From Deltaproteobacteria bacterium GWC2_55_46 (GTDB taxonomy: Bacteria > Desulfobacterota > GWC2-55-46), in the NCBI GenBank assembly GCA_001595385.3, contig LVEI03000001.1:1083501-1147500 (forward strand): a stretch of 64,000 nucleotides of DNA, written 5' to 3'. Of the stretch, positions 43,075 to 52,107 are shown piece after piece. A program made the position numbers and the translations under genes. Positions within the stretch are counted from its first letter, which is position 1; the number at the start of each line of letters is the position of its first letter. A model generated the notes under the pieces. The model saw only the letters and a program-made list of their open reading frames with translations. It searched no databases and had not been told where the DNA came from.

Positions 43075-44280
43075 CTACTTCTTAAGCCTGGCCGCCCTGT
43101 CCAGTATCCTATCGGCCACCTCGTCTTTTCTCATGGCCGGGAGGACCTCCTTCTTACCGTCGCGGTCTATCATGGTGACCTGGTTAAAGTCGCTATCGAG
43201 GCCCGCCGGCGTATTACCGACCACAAGGTCAAGCTCCTTCTCCTTGAGCTTCTTCCTGGCGTTCTCCTCAAGGCTGTCGGTCTCAAGGGCGAAGCCCACG
43301 AGGAGCTGCCCTTCTTTCTTATGGCTCCCCATGTACTTTAAGACGTCGGGCGTGCGTTCCATCTCGATGGAGAGGAACTTCGCCTCTTTCTTGACCTTCG
43401 TCGGGTAGCTCTTCGTGGGCCTGTAGTCGGCCACGGCCGCGGCCATCACGACGACGGTCGACTGCGTGAAGTACCTGACCGAAGCATCGAGCATCTCCTC
43501 CGCGGTTGTAACTGGTATGTACGTTATCCCCGCAGGCCTGGGCAGATATGACGGGCCGGAGACAAGCACGACCTCGGCGCCCCTGCGCCTTGCCGCCTTG
43601 GCTATCGCGTAGCCCATCCTGCCTGAAGAGGAGTTCGAAACGAACCTCACCGGGTCTATCGCCTCGCGGGTAGGTCCGGCGGTGACGAGCACCTTCTCTC
43701 CCTTTAAATCCCTGGGGCTCAACGCCTCGCGGGCCGCTTCGAGTATGTTCTCTACGGAGGCAAGCCTTCCCTTGCCCTCGTATCCGCAGGCGAGCTCGCC
43801 TTCCTCCGGGCCCACGAAAAGATAGCCGGAGGCCTCAAGCCTCCTCAAATTTTCCTGCACGACCGGGTTACCCCACATCCGGGAGTTCATGGAAGGGGCG
43901 ATAAGGACGGGGGCAGATGAAGCGCACGCGATCGTCGTCAGCAGGTCGTCGGCGATGCCAGAGGCGGCCTTGCCGATAAAGTTGGCGGTGGCCGGGGCCA
44001 CTATAAGGAGGTCGGCCTTCTGCGCGAGCTCTATGTGCCCTATCCTTGTCTCCTCCGTAAGGTCAAAGAGGCTTGCGGATACCGGGTTCTTGCAAAGGGT
44101 AGAGAGGCTCAAAGGGGTTATGAACTCGGTTGCGGACCTGGTCATCACAGGCCAGACCTCGGCCTCTTCCTTTATAAGGAGCCTGGAGAGCTCAAGGGCC
44201 TTGTACGCCGATATGGCGCCTGTAACGCCCAGGGTTATCTTTTTATTTTTGAGGACCACCCCGCTACCGCCTTGCATCAT
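43075..44280 (-). CDS. coaBC: Bifunctional phosphopantothenoylcysteine decarboxylase/synthetase
   Basis: About 401 residues. The CoaC half has ITLGVTGAISAYKALELSRLL, ATANFIGKAASGIADDLL and the active-site PSMNSRMWGNPVVQ. The CoaB half has VLVTAGPTREAIDPVRFVSNSSSGRMGYAIA and VGFALETD, both diagnostic. It makes 4'-phosphopantetheine from phosphopantothenate and cysteine in CoA synthesis. The start is one of two adjacent ATGs at 44280/44277; a GTG at 44259 next to the conserved LKNKKITLGVTG is also possible. Confidence 0.95.
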   Translation of the reverse strand: MMQGGSGVVLKNKKITLGVTGAISAYKALELSRLLIKEEAEVWPVMTRSATEFITPLSLSTLCKNPVSASLFDLTEETRIGHIELAQKADLLIVAPATANFIGKAASGIADDLLTTIACASSAPVLIAPSMNSRMWGNPVVQENLRRLEASGYLFVGPEEGELACGYEGKGRLASVENILEAAREALSPRDLKGEKVLVTAGPTREAIDPVRFVSNSSSGRMGYAIAKAARRRGAEVVLVSGPSYLPRPAGITYIPVTTAEEMLDASVRYFTQSTVVVMAAAVADYRPTKSYPTKVKKEAKFLSIEMERTPDVLKYMGSHKKEGQLLVGFALETDSLEENARKKLKEKELDLVVGNTPAGLDSDFNQVTMIDRDGKKEVLPAMRKDEVADRILDRAARLKK

Positions 44281-44317
44281 GGATTTCAAAGCCGCTAAAG
44301 CCTTCAGGTCAACTTCT

Positions 44318-44965
44318 TTATTTTACCCTTTTCATCTCTACTATAAAAGGGTTTATCTCCTTCTCCTCGCCTATGGTAGAGGACGGACCGTGTCCCGGAA
44401 AGACCCTTACGCTATCGCCGAGCGGGAGTATCTTCCTCATGATGGAATCCATGATCTCATCCATCGAGCCGCCCTCGAAGTCTGTCCTGCCTATCGAGCC
44501 AGCGAAGAGGGTGTCGCCTGTAAAGAGTAGCTTATCCTCTTTCATATAAAGGCACACACCCCCTTTTGTGTGCCCTGGGGTGTGTATCACCTGAAGACGC
44601 AGGGCGCCGAACGAGATAATATCGCCGTCTGCCAGGTACATGTCGGGCTTGGGCTGCTTCGGGGTCTTGAGGCCGAACATCACCGCCTGCTCGTGGGCGT
44701 ACTCGAGCATCGGCTCGTCAGCGCGGTGTATGGCAATTGGCGCGCCAAGGGCTTCCTTGAGCAGCCCGTTCCCGCCGATGTGGTCAAAGTGGCCGTGGGT
44801 ATTTATTATGTATCTTACCGCGACGCCATGTTCCGCCAGGGCCGCCTTTATATCGCCAACGTCCCCGCCCGGGTCGACAACGGCCCCCTCGCCGCTTGCC
44901 TTGTCCCACACTATATAGCAGTTGACCTCAAGAGGGCCGACCGGCAATGTCAGGATCTCTGCCAT
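44318..44965 (-). CDS. Metallo-beta-lactamase-fold hydrolase (glyoxalase II-like)
   Basis: 215 residues. The zinc site is THGHFDHIGG (about 56-65), with later His residues in HTPGHTKGG, an Asp in LFTGDTLFAGSIGRTDFEGG and a His in FPGHGPSS. This is the short glyoxalase-II-like/persulfide-hydrolase branch; the substrate may be S-lactoylglutathione or another thioester. It overlaps the upstream guanylyltransferase gene by 16 bases. Confidence 0.88.
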   Translation of the reverse strand: MAEILTLPVGPLEVNCYIVWDKASGEGAVVDPGGDVGDIKAALAEHGVAVRYIINTHGHFDHIGGNGLLKEALGAPIAIHRADEPMLEYAHEQAVMFGLKTPKQPKPDMYLADGDIISFGALRLQVIHTPGHTKGGVCLYMKEDKLLFTGDTLFAGSIGRTDFEGGSMDEIMDSIMRKILPLGDSVRVFPGHGPSSTIGEEKEINPFIVEMKRVK

Positions 44966-47460
44966 CCCCTTATCTTCTCCGAATATTTATTTATGAGCGC
45001 CCTTGCCGACTCGTCCGTAGAGGCCTCGGCCACCAGGATGAAGTACGGCATGTCCTGGCTCGGATAGGCCACTATCCAGTCGTCGCCGAATTTTATCTTT
45101 ATTCCGTCGAGAAGTACAGTCTCAAGGCCCCTTGAGTCCTCGGCGAGCCTCCTCATTATCATCCCCTTGTTCTCGAATGAGCAGGAGACCTTCTCCTTTA
45201 TGATGATGGACGGAGGGACCTCCCTCATGAGCCTGTGGAGCCTTGTCCCGTGCCTCCCGATCATCTCGAGTATCTTGGCGACGGCGTACATGCCGTCGAA
45301 GTTCGGCTGGAAGTCCGGGAATATGTAGCCGCCCGACTGCTCGCCGACGAAGAGAGCGCCTTCCGTTGCCGCCTCCATCTGCCCCCTTGGCGACGTCTTT
45401 GTCCTCTTGACGGCGACCCCGTAAGTCTCGGCCATCCTGTCTATGGCGCGCGAGGCCGTTATCGGCACGGCTATGTGCCCCTTCCTTCCGGCCTCCTTGA
45501 TGCTTTTGAGCGCCAGCAGCGTCACGATATTAAGCGCCGTGTCCCCGTCAAGGGCCTCTCCGGTCTCGTCGGTGATGAATACCTTCTCGCCGCCGGCGTC
45601 GAGATAGAAGCCCATGTCCGCGTCGAGCGACCTTACAATGGATGAAAGCTGGTCGATGGCCCGCTGGAACTCATCGGCGGTCTTCGTCGTCTTGCTGCCG
45701 TCGAGGTTGGCGTTAAGGGCTATGACCTCGCAATTGAGCTTTCCGAGTATGGACGGGAATATCCTCGACGAAGAGCCGTATGAGTAGTCGACCACGAACC
45801 TGAACTTCGCCTTCGATATCGTGGGGGCGTCTATCATCGACATGAAGCCGTTCTGGTAGGACTCGAAGGCGTGTATGGGGAAGCTCATCTCCCCCGTCTC
45901 GTCCATCGCCACCCTGGGGAAGTCCTCCCTGAAAAAGAGCTTCTCTATCGTCTTTTCATACCCGGGGTGCAGGTCAAGGCCCTTGCTGTCGAAGAATTTC
46001 AGATCCAGCAGCTGCGTATCAAATGGCGATCTCCTCGTATGCACGCCGCCGGCCTCGGTGCCGCTCCTGGCGAGGAAGCGGACGACCGGCATCGGGGTGA
46101 CCCCGTAGTCGTGCACGTGCACGCCCGTCGAGAGTATACCGGTCATTATGGCCCTGTTTATCATCCTCGACGTCTTGTGCGCGTCCCTGCTGGTAGAGAC
46201 CGCCGACCCCTTCTTTAAAGAGGCGCCGTAGGCCGCGCCGAGCTTTGCCGCCAGCTCCGGGGAGATCTCTATATTGGCAAGCCCCGTAACGCCGTATGTC
46301 GAGAATATGTTCCTGCTCCACTTCTCCCCCCAGATGAGGCTTGACGCCAGTGTAGCGTCGTCCTCGACCACCTTGTAGGGCCAGACCTTGACGTTGGCCT
46401 TGATGGTGGCGTTACGCCCTATCCTGCAATGGTCGCTAATGATGACCCCTTCGGCGACGTGCGCCTTATCGAGGACCTCGCTTGAGCTTGCCACGACATC
46501 CTCATGCAAAGACGCGCCGCGGGCCACCCTGGTGTTGTCCCAGAGTACCGAATCGCGTATTACAGCCCCTTCCTCTACAACGGAGTTCGCGCCGATTATC
46601 GAATTGGTTATCCTCGCCTCTGCCTCTATCCTGCAGTTCTCGCCTATGACGATGGCGCCTTCGAGCTTTGCCGTAAAATCGATGCGGGAGCCCTTGCCGA
46701 CCCAGAGCCTCCGATCGTCTATCCTCTCACCGGGTATCTCGACGTGGACGTAGTCCTGGAGAATGTCCATGTTAGCGCCCCTGTACTCCTCAAGGCTCCC
46801 CACGTCCTTCCAGTAGCCCTCTGCTATGTAGCCATAGAGCGGCTCTTTCTTCTCGAGCATCAGCGGGAAGAGGTCCTTGCTGAAGTCGAACTCCTTGTCA
46901 GGAGGTATGTAGTCGAGGACCTTCTTCTCCAGTATGTAGATGCCTGTATTGATGGTGTCGCTGAAGACCTCGCCCCAGCCCGGCTTCTCAAGGAACCTGA
47001 CGACCCTGCCTTCCTCGTCGGTGATGACTATCCCGAAGGGGAGAGGGTTCTCCACCCTGGTAAGCACAATAGTAGCGGTAGCCTTCCTCTGCTTATGGAA
47101 CTCTACCGCCCTGTTGAGGTCTATGTCTGTAAGGACGTCTCCGCTTATTATAAGGGTCGTCTCGTCCCCTTCGATCTTCCTCATGGCGCTGCCGACAGCG
47201 CCAGCGGTGCCAAGGTCAACCGTGAGCGTCGTATAATCGAGCTTCACGCCAAAGGCGCTTCCGTCGCCCAGGTGCCCGGAGATCATATCCGGCTGAAAGT
47301 ACAGGAGGGCGGTGAGGTCGGTGATTGAGTTCTTCTTGAGGAGCTCTATTATATGCTCCATCATGGGCCTGTTGGCCATCGGCACCATGGGTTTGGGCAG
47401 GCTGTTGGTAAGCGGCCTGAGCCTGGTGCCGAACCCGCCGGCCATTATAATACTTTTCAC
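44950..47460 (-). CDS. Mannose-1-phosphate guanylyltransferase fused to phosphohexomutase-like domains
   Basis: 836 residues. The N-terminal GT-A nucleotidyltransferase (MAGGFGTRLRPLT ... PKPMVPMANRPMMEH; about 1-230) is followed by a left-handed beta-helix (about 250-370) and a phosphoglucomutase/phosphomannomutase region (about 380-836). In the mutase part GGVHTRRSPFDTQLLDLKFF replaces the usual TASHNP loop but keeps an aligned Ser. Such fusions are known as GDP-mannose pyrophosphorylases. It likely supplies GDP-mannose for the exopolysaccharide. The GTG start has AGGAG seven bases ahead. Confidence 0.88.
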   Translation of the reverse strand: MKSIIMAGGFGTRLRPLTNSLPKPMVPMANRPMMEHIIELLKKNSITDLTALLYFQPDMISGHLGDGSAFGVKLDYTTLTVDLGTAGAVGSAMRKIEGDETTLIISGDVLTDIDLNRAVEFHKQRKATATIVLTRVENPLPFGIVITDEEGRVVRFLEKPGWGEVFSDTINTGIYILEKKVLDYIPPDKEFDFSKDLFPLMLEKKEPLYGYIAEGYWKDVGSLEEYRGANMDILQDYVHVEIPGERIDDRRLWVGKGSRIDFTAKLEGAIVIGENCRIEAEARITNSIIGANSVVEEGAVIRDSVLWDNTRVARGASLHEDVVASSSEVLDKAHVAEGVIISDHCRIGRNATIKANVKVWPYKVVEDDATLASSLIWGEKWSRNIFSTYGVTGLANIEISPELAAKLGAAYGASLKKGSAVSTSRDAHKTSRMINRAIMTGILSTGVHVHDYGVTPMPVVRFLARSGTEAGGVHTRRSPFDTQLLDLKFFDSKGLDLHPGYEKTIEKLFFREDFPRVAMDETGEMSFPIHAFESYQNGFMSMIDAPTISKAKFRFVVDYSYGSSSRIFPSILGKLNCEVIALNANLDGSKTTKTADEFQRAIDQLSSIVRSLDADMGFYLDAGGEKVFITDETGEALDGDTALNIVTLLALKSIKEAGRKGHIAVPITASRAIDRMAETYGVAVKRTKTSPRGQMEAATEGALFVGEQSGGYIFPDFQPNFDGMYAVAKILEMIGRHGTRLHRLMREVPPSIIIKEKVSCSFENKGMIMRRLAEDSRGLETVLLDGIKIKFGDDWIVAYPSQDMPYFILVAEASTDESARALINKYSEKIRGWQRS

Positions 47461-47597
47461 AGAGCTCTCCTTAAGATGGATAGGTTTAAAAAACTCCTCC
47501 GGGCAACCTGGGAGGTAATGGAAGGTTTAAATATGGGCGTAAGGATTTTATCATAAAAAACAGGGGCGTCAAGGAAACCGGGGCACCCCGGACGGAT

Positions 47598-47677
47598 TGC
47601 TGAAAAAGCATATGCGATGCGGTTCCCGCCGTTTGCGGACGATGACAACGAAACAGATGGACTTATTCCATGCCTGC
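47598..47677. repeat. Dispersed intergenic repeat, copy D (degenerate)
   Basis: About 80 bases sharing GCATATGCGA and GACGATGACAACGAAACAGATGG with copies A and E. The right end is altered (GGACTTATTCCATGCCTGCT) and the left inverted end is nearly lost. It lies between the guanylyltransferase gene and the chemoreceptor terminator. Confidence 0.55.
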
Positions 47678-47685
47678 TAAATAAA

Positions 47686-47719
47686 AAAAGCCGCCGGGCC
47701 TTTTGACCCGGCGGCTTTT
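47686..47719 (-). terminator. Rho-independent terminator of the chemoreceptor gene
   Basis: A 13-base stem (AAAAGCCGCCGGG / CCCGGCGGCTTTT, 8-base loop) lies ten bases past the chemoreceptor stop. On the minus strand it ends in a T-tract of about seven. It is a textbook intrinsic terminator. Confidence 0.9.
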
Positions 47720-47728
47720 CGCGGCACG

Positions 47729-49858
47729 TCAGACCACTCTCTTCAGATGCCAGGCCGCCCTTACCGGGGCCTTACCGGGCGCGCCTTCTATCCTGAACAT
47801 CTCCACGGTGGATTTCAGCCTTAAGGCAAGCTCCGCTATCTCCTCGCTCGCCCTCGCGATCTGCTGAGCGCTTGAAGATGTCTCGTCGATGACGTTCACC
47901 ACCGACTCGATATCCCCGCTTATCTGCCCAGTGGCGGCGGACTGCTGTTCTGTGGCCGTCGTTATGTGGTGGACCATGGACGTCACGACATCGCCCTTGG
48001 CGAGTATCTCCCTTAGAGCTCCGTCAGCCTCCTGGGCGAGCATGACGCCTTCCTCGACCGCTCTTACCTCGGCCTCCATCGAGTCTATGGCCTTTTTCGT
48101 CTCGTCCTGCATGGCCTTTATCATCGAGCCGATCTCCTTTGTGGCCTTCATGGTCTTCTCGGCAAGCTTTCTCACCTCGTCGGCAACCACCGCGAAGCCG
48201 CGCCCCTGCTCCCCTGCCCTGGCGGCCTCTATCGCGGCGTTAAGGGCAAGGAGGTTTGTCTGGTCGGCTATATCATCTATGACGTTTATGATATTGCCTA
48301 TCTCATCGGAGCGCCCGCCCAGCGTCGCTATTATCCTGCTCGATTCCCTGGCGGTGCCGGAGATGCCGTTCATGGCCTTGATCGTGCGCGTAACTATCTG
48401 GCCGCCTTTTACCGCCACGGTGTTGGCCTCCTTGGCGGCCTCCGAGACCCCGGAGACGTTCTTCGCGACATCTATTATGGAGGCGCTCAGCTCCTGGGCT
48501 GAAGTGGAGACCTGAGAGGCTTTGGCGCTCTGGCTCCGGGTGCCCCCGGCTATCTGGACCGCGGAGGCCGAAAGCTCGTCCGATGAAGAGGCCAGGAGCT
48601 CGGTCGAGGAGTGTATCTCCCTTATTATGCCGTGGAACTTCGCCATCATGTTGTTGAATGTGGCGGCTATCTGGCCGTTCTCGTCCTCGGAGCTTACCTC
48701 GACATTGCCGGTCAAGTCCCCGGTCTCTTCTACCCGCTGCATGCTCTCTTTAAGGTACTGCATGGGGGCTACCACCTTGGAGTTTATCACCCATATGGCG
48801 AAGGCCCCGAGGCAGACTACTACCAGGAGCACGGCGACAGAGACGAAAGTCTTCCTCTTGGACGCGGCGAGGTCCGCCGTCACCTGCCCGCTTACCATCT
48901 TGCCGACCGAGGCGGAGAGCTCGAGTATGGTGTCTATGCCCTCTGTAGCGCGCTCAAGCCATTCCTTGCCGCTTATCGGATAATCGCCGGTTGTGGCCGC
49001 CGCGTATACAGCCTCCCTCGTCTTCTGGAATTTCTTAAGGAATATCTCGTCGAGCTTCTCCACATGCCCGATGACCTCGGGGTCGACCACCTTCATGTCC
49101 CGGAGCCTCATTACAGGCTTCAGGCTTATGTCCACTATGGCCCTGAAGGTATTGAGCCTCTCGATGGTCGCCGAGTCCATCGGCCTTCCCGTGCCGACGA
49201 GGCCGCCGACGGTCGCCCTCTCCCTTCCCGCGTACTCGCTCATCAGCCATACAGCCTGCTTGAGCTCCAGGTTCATCCTCAAGGCCTCCTGGAGTGTTTC
49301 CCTGCTCTGGTGCGAGGCGAAGGCGGAGAGCCTCACCTCGGAGTTGGCGTCTATAAACGCGGTCATGGCCTTTATCCATTCCCCGGGGGTATATGTCTTT
49401 TCAGAGACAACAAGGTTCCTGTCTACTATCGTCCTGGCGGCCATGAGCTCCGCGTAAGCAGCGTTGGCCCTCTCCACCGCGGCCACCAACGCGGTATTGG
49501 TCTCGTCCCTCTCTATAATGGCCTTTGAGAGCTCGTTCGCCTTCATGAAGGCTTCGTCACCCTTTGCCCGGAGCTCCTCTATTTTTTGCGTCATGTAGCC
49601 GTCCGCAGCCGTACCCAGTGAAAGGGCGGTCGTTGTAAAGCCCCGCTCCTTCGCCTCATAGCCTGTGGAGTCGACAAGGTGGTCCGCAAGCTCGTTGGCC
49701 ATATCCATACGGACGCTCTCCTGGCTCTCCCAATAGGTCTCCAGGGCCGTGTTCGCGGATAGTATCAGCAAAGAGATTACAAGCAGGCCTATGATGCCGG
49801 TAAGAAATCTTTTGATGCTTGCACGTTGCAATAAGCGCGCGATACCCATATTCCCCAT
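47729..49858 (-). CDS. Methyl-accepting chemotaxis protein
   Basis: 709 residues. One N-terminal helix (about 18-38), a long periplasmic sensor (about 40-345) of mostly helical, NIT-like sequence, a second helix (about 345-370), a HAMP domain and a cytoplasmic signalling part. The tip hairpin is [38 protein letters not shown], fully conserved. There is no C-terminal NWETF pentapeptide. It reports to CheA/CheW; the ligand is unknown. A sigma-28-like promoter lies about 50 bases upstream. Confidence 0.95.
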   Translation of the reverse strand: MGNMGIARLLQRASIKRFLTGIIGLLVISLLILSANTALETYWESQESVRMDMANELADHLVDSTGYEAKERGFTTTALSLGTAADGYMTQKIEELRAKGDEAFMKANELSKAIIERDETNTALVAAVERANAAYAELMAARTIVDRNLVVSEKTYTPGEWIKAMTAFIDANSEVRLSAFASHQSRETLQEALRMNLELKQAVWLMSEYAGRERATVGGLVGTGRPMDSATIERLNTFRAIVDISLKPVMRLRDMKVVDPEVIGHVEKLDEIFLKKFQKTREAVYAAATTGDYPISGKEWLERATEGIDTILELSASVGKMVSGQVTADLAASKRKTFVSVAVLLVVVCLGAFAIWVINSKVVAPMQYLKESMQRVEETGDLTGNVEVSSEDENGQIAATFNNMMAKFHGIIREIHSSTELLASSSDELSASAVQIAGGTRSQSAKASQVSTSAQELSASIIDVAKNVSGVSEAAKEANTVAVKGGQIVTRTIKAMNGISGTARESSRIIATLGGRSDEIGNIINVIDDIADQTNLLALNAAIEAARAGEQGRGFAVVADEVRKLAEKTMKATKEIGSMIKAMQDETKKAIDSMEAEVRAVEEGVMLAQEADGALREILAKGDVVTSMVHHITTATEQQSAATGQISGDIESVVNVIDETSSSAQQIARASEEIAELALRLKSTVEMFRIEGAPGKAPVRAAWHLKRVV

Positions 49859-49904
49859 CCCTCCCTCCTTCCCGGTTACTTTCAGATTTTAAATGATATA
49901 TTGT

Positions 49905-49931
49905 ATATCGGCGGGGCTGTCTAATACTTTA
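49905..49931 (-). promoter_or_regulatory. Sigma-28 (FliA)-type promoter of the chemoreceptor gene
   Basis: On the minus strand TAAAGTAT, an 11-base spacer and GCCGATAT. The FliA consensus is TAAAGTTT-N11-GCCGATAA, so only two of sixteen conserved bases differ and the spacing is exact. The expected start lies about 40 bases before the ATG. Confidence 0.75.
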
Positions 49932-50086
49932 GGATTACGCTTGGCTAATACCTTTGGCTCAACCTGTTTTAAAAGAGCTAAAAAAATCCTGGTCCTTTTA
50001 ATCATCGAAGCGCGTTCGAAGGTGGAGCGCTATTTTCGATTGCTTTGACCGTATACTTTATATGGGAGGCCATGCCGAGATTTCCT

Positions 50087-50114
50087 TTGACTTTCATTTC
50101 CCCCATGTGATAAT
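50087..50114 (+). promoter_or_regulatory. Possible sigma-70 promoter of the F0 operon
   Basis: TTGACT at 50087-50092 and GATAAT at 50109-50114 with a 16-base spacer, about 65 bases before the atpZ ATG. The 321 bases between the chemoreceptor and atpZ (49859-50179) otherwise hold only the minus-strand sigma-28 promoter and no recognisable gene. Confidence 0.45.
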
Positions 50115-50179
50115 AAAATCCGGTTACGTTGGCCTCCCCCGAAAAAACAGTCGCCAAATCAAAGACAAAGAGGGCGCCT

Positions 50180-50401
50180 ATGCCTGAAGACAAGCAGGGC
50201 AAAGGGGTTTGGAAGGGTCTCGCGATGCTCGCCTCCATGGGCATCGCCATGGTAGTATCGACGTTCATTGGCCTTATGATAGGCATATACCTCGACGGCT
50301 ACTTCGGCACCAAGCCCTGGCTCACGATAATATTCCTCTTCTTCGGGATAGCCGCGGGCTTCAGGAACATATTCGAGATGACCAAAAGATATGGGTTTTA
50401 G
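50180..50401 (+). CDS. atpZ: AtpZ/AtpI family F-type ATP synthase accessory protein
   Basis: 73 residues with two membrane helices (about 14-34 and 45-63), the second ending in FGIAAGFRNIFEMTKRYGF, characteristic of AtpZ. It may help c-ring assembly or cation uptake. The ATG at 50180 has AGGG six bases ahead; a TTG at 50129 would add a polar extension. It overlaps the next gene by 11 bases. Confidence 0.88.
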   Translation: MPEDKQGKGVWKGLAMLASMGIAMVVSTFIGLMIGIYLDGYFGTKPWLTIIFLFFGIAAGFRNIFEMTKRYGF

Positions 50402-50795
50402 CGGACAGGCCGATATAGATTCACTCGCCACGGCGATACGGGCAAAGGTGGTCCTCGTGAACCTGGCCTCGTGCCTCATCATATCAGGGGCGCTCTTCGC
50501 TTTAGCGCAAAGGGGTGTTGCCCCGGGCTTTGCGGCTGGCTTCGCAATAGGCACCTTCAGCATGATGTGGCTTCTAAGGATGGCCAGAAAGGGCATGAGC
50601 ATGAGCCCCGAGAGGGTAGAGAGGTTCGTGAAGTTCTCCTACCACATCCGCTTCGTCCTGGTGGCCGCGCTAATGGCCCTGCTCGCGTCAAGGGGGGTCG
50701 TGAGCCTCTGGCCGATGCTGGCCGGCCTCTCGGCGGCGTTATTCACCGCCATCTGCACCATGTTCTACCTGGCAAAGGAGGAATGTAATGCATAG
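50391..50795 (+). CDS. atpI: ATP synthase subunit I (AtpI)
   Basis: 134 residues with four hydrophobic helices (about 17-40, 42-60, 83-101, 104-125). A conserved arginine pair follows helix 2 (LLRMARKGMSM), typical of AtpI-type proteins that act as chaperones for the c-ring. The start overlaps atpZ by 11 bases and the stop overlaps atpB by eight. Confidence 0.82.
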   Translation: MGFSGQADIDSLATAIRAKVVLVNLASCLIISGALFALAQRGVAPGFAAGFAIGTFSMMWLLRMARKGMSMSPERVERFVKFSYHIRFVLVAALMALLASRGVVSLWPMLAGLSAALFTAICTMFYLAKEECNA

Positions 50796-51447
50796 TACGA
50801 TAATCCCGACCTTCGGGCTGCCGGCTCACACAGCCTTCATGATATATATCTCGATCGGCCTTTTCGTATTCTCGGTCGTCCTTGCCAAGGGCTTAAGGCT
50901 CGTCCCCGGCAGGACGCAATCTATCGTCGAGCTTACCGTGAGCTACTTCGAACGCCTTGTCGACGAGACGATGGGGCACAAGGGCAAGAAGTACTTCCCG
51001 TTCATAATGACGTTGGCTGTATTTATCTTCGTCTCGAACCTGATGGGCCTTGTCCCAGGGCTCCTTCCGCCGACAGCCAACCTCAACACTACAGCGGCGC
51101 TCGCCGTCATCGTGTTCGTCCTGACCCACATAGTTGGCGTAAGGGAGCACGGGATAAAGTATCTCAAGCAGTTCGCCGGCCCTATCTGGTGGCTCATGCC
51201 AATCATGATACCGGTCGAGATAATTGGTCATATCGCGAGGCCGGTGTCGCTCTCGTTCCGTCTTTTCGGGAACATATTCGGCCATGAGCAGGTCGTGATG
51301 GTGCTCCTGATGCTCATGCCGCTCGCGTACCCGCTTCTTGCCTTCTCGACGGTATTGGGGGTCGGGGTCGTCTTCCTGCAGGCCTTCATCTTCGCGCTCC
51401 TCTCCATGATGTACATAGGCAGCGCGCTCGAAGAGGCGCATCATTAA
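50788..51447 (+). CDS. atpB: F0F1 ATP synthase subunit a
   Basis: 219 residues with five or six helices. The conserved half-channel helix is RPVSLSFRLFGNIFGHEQ (the essential Arg is in SFRLFGN), and the following helix has FLQAFIFALLSMMYIG. It forms the stator half-channels that carry the ions to the c-ring. AAAGGAGG precedes the ATG. A 150-base structured spacer separates it from atpE; subunits b and F1 are not in this window. Confidence 0.95.
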   Translation: MHSTIIPTFGLPAHTAFMIYISIGLFVFSVVLAKGLRLVPGRTQSIVELTVSYFERLVDETMGHKGKKYFPFIMTLAVFIFVSNLMGLVPGLLPPTANLNTTAALAVIVFVLTHIVGVREHGIKYLKQFAGPIWWLMPIMIPVEIIGHIARPVSLSFRLFGNIFGHEQVVMVLLMLMPLAYPLLAFSTVLGVGVVFLQAFIFALLSMMYIGSALEEAHH

Positions 51448-51460
51448 ATAGTTTTTTCAA

Positions 51461-51573
51461 GGGAGCCACACCTGATCAGGGCACCGTACGGGGCCGGGAG
51501 TGAGCCGGGGAAGATGGCGATACCCGGCCTGTCCGACAGGAGAGCCGGCTGGCCAGGTGGAATAGAGTCTCCC
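51461..51573 (+). ncRNA. Candidate structured leader RNA upstream of atpE
   Basis: The atpB-atpE gap can fold. GGGAG (51461-51465) pairs with CTCCC (51569-51573). CACCTG (51469-51474) pairs with CAGGTG (51554-51559). GGCCGGG (51492-51498) pairs with CCCGGCC (51523-51529), and CTGT/ACAG forms a further small hairpin at about 51529-51539. The paired block ends 15 bases before the AAGGAGG of atpE, so it could set the high translation atpE needs. No known riboswitch consensus was recognised. Confidence 0.4.
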
Positions 51574-51597
51574 TAATCATAAGGAGGTGAAACAAGG

Positions 51598-51966
51598 ATG
51601 AAGAAGTTCGTGACAGGTTTTTTTGCTCTAATAGCCCTTTTCATCAGCTCCAACCTGGCGTTTGCCCAGGAAGCTGCTGAAGCGGCTGCCTCAGGTGGCG
51701 ACGGCTCTTTCCTGAAGGCGGCCATAATCATCGGCTCCTGCATCGGCGCGGGCATCGGCATGGGTCTCGGCGCCATCGGGCCCGGTGCCGGTATGGGCCA
51801 CGCCGTGCGCGGCGCCCTTGAAGGCATGGCCAGGAACCCCGGCACTTCAGGCAAGCTCATGACCACCATGCTTATCGGTCTGGCCATGATGGAGTCGCTC
51901 GCTATATACGCCCTCGTTATAGCGCTGATACTCCTTTTCGCGAACCCGTTCCTTAGCCTCATTTAA
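51598..51966 (+). CDS. atpE: F0F1 ATP synthase subunit c
   Basis: 122 residues: an N-terminal signal-like segment ([17 protein letters not shown]) and an acidic linker, then the usual c hairpin. Helix 1 has [24 protein letters not shown]. Helix 2 has [22 protein letters not shown], with the essential Glu in MES. Ser is next to the Glu, but the Gln that binds sodium in helix 1 of sodium-type rings is Met here (GPGAGMG), so proton coupling is more likely. AAGGAGGTG gives a strong ribosome site. Confidence 0.95.
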   Translation: MKKFVTGFFALIALFISSNLAFAQEAAEAAASGGDGSFLKAAIIIGSCIGAGIGMGLGAIGPGAGMGHAVRGALEGMARNPGTSGKLMTTMLIGLAMMESLAIYALVIALILLFANPFLSLI

Positions 51967-51992
51967 GAACGGCTCGGAAGACCTGCTTAAAG

Positions 51993-52024
51993 AAAAGGGC
52001 GGCCTTTTTAGGCCGCCCTTTTTT
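51993..52024 (+). terminator. Rho-independent terminator of the F0 operon
   Basis: A 12-base stem (AAAAGGGCGGCC / GGCCGCCCTTTT, 6-base loop) followed by T's lies 26 bases past the atpE stop. It ends the F0 operon before the rpoH promoter. Confidence 0.92.
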
Positions 52025-52036
52025 ATCTTGGACTTC

Positions 52037-52065
52037 TTGACAAAAATCCACTATCTATTTATAAT
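52037..52065 (+). promoter_or_regulatory. Consensus sigma-70 promoter of rpoH
   Basis: TTGACA at 52037-52042 and TATAAT at 52060-52065, both perfect, with an ideal 17-base spacer. Transcription should start near 52072, inside the CIRCE element that follows. This predicts strong expression unless repressed. Confidence 0.9.
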
Positions 52066-52066
52066 G

Positions 52067-52093
52067 TTAGCACTCAAAGATTCAGAGTGCCAA
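52067..52093 (+). promoter_or_regulatory. CIRCE operator (HrcA site) at rpoH
   Basis: TTAGCACTC-N9-GAGTGCCAA, identical to the CIRCE consensus TTAGCACTC-N9-GAGTGCTAA except for one base. It starts one base after the -10 box and ends just before the Shine-Dalgarno, so bound HrcA would block initiation until heat shock inactivates it. Confidence 0.93.
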
Positions 52094-52107
52094 GGAGGAA
52101 AAACCAA

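Noticed and set aside
48611-49528. Long plus-strand reading frame opposite the chemoreceptor
   Set aside because: It is antisense to an unmistakable chemoreceptor and rich in His, Arg, Tyr and Pro, typical of a reversed coding strand.
51448-51597. Cyclic-di-GMP (GEMM) or cobalamin riboswitch before atpE
   Set aside because: The conserved GEMM and cobalamin core sequences are not present; only generic pairing was seen.
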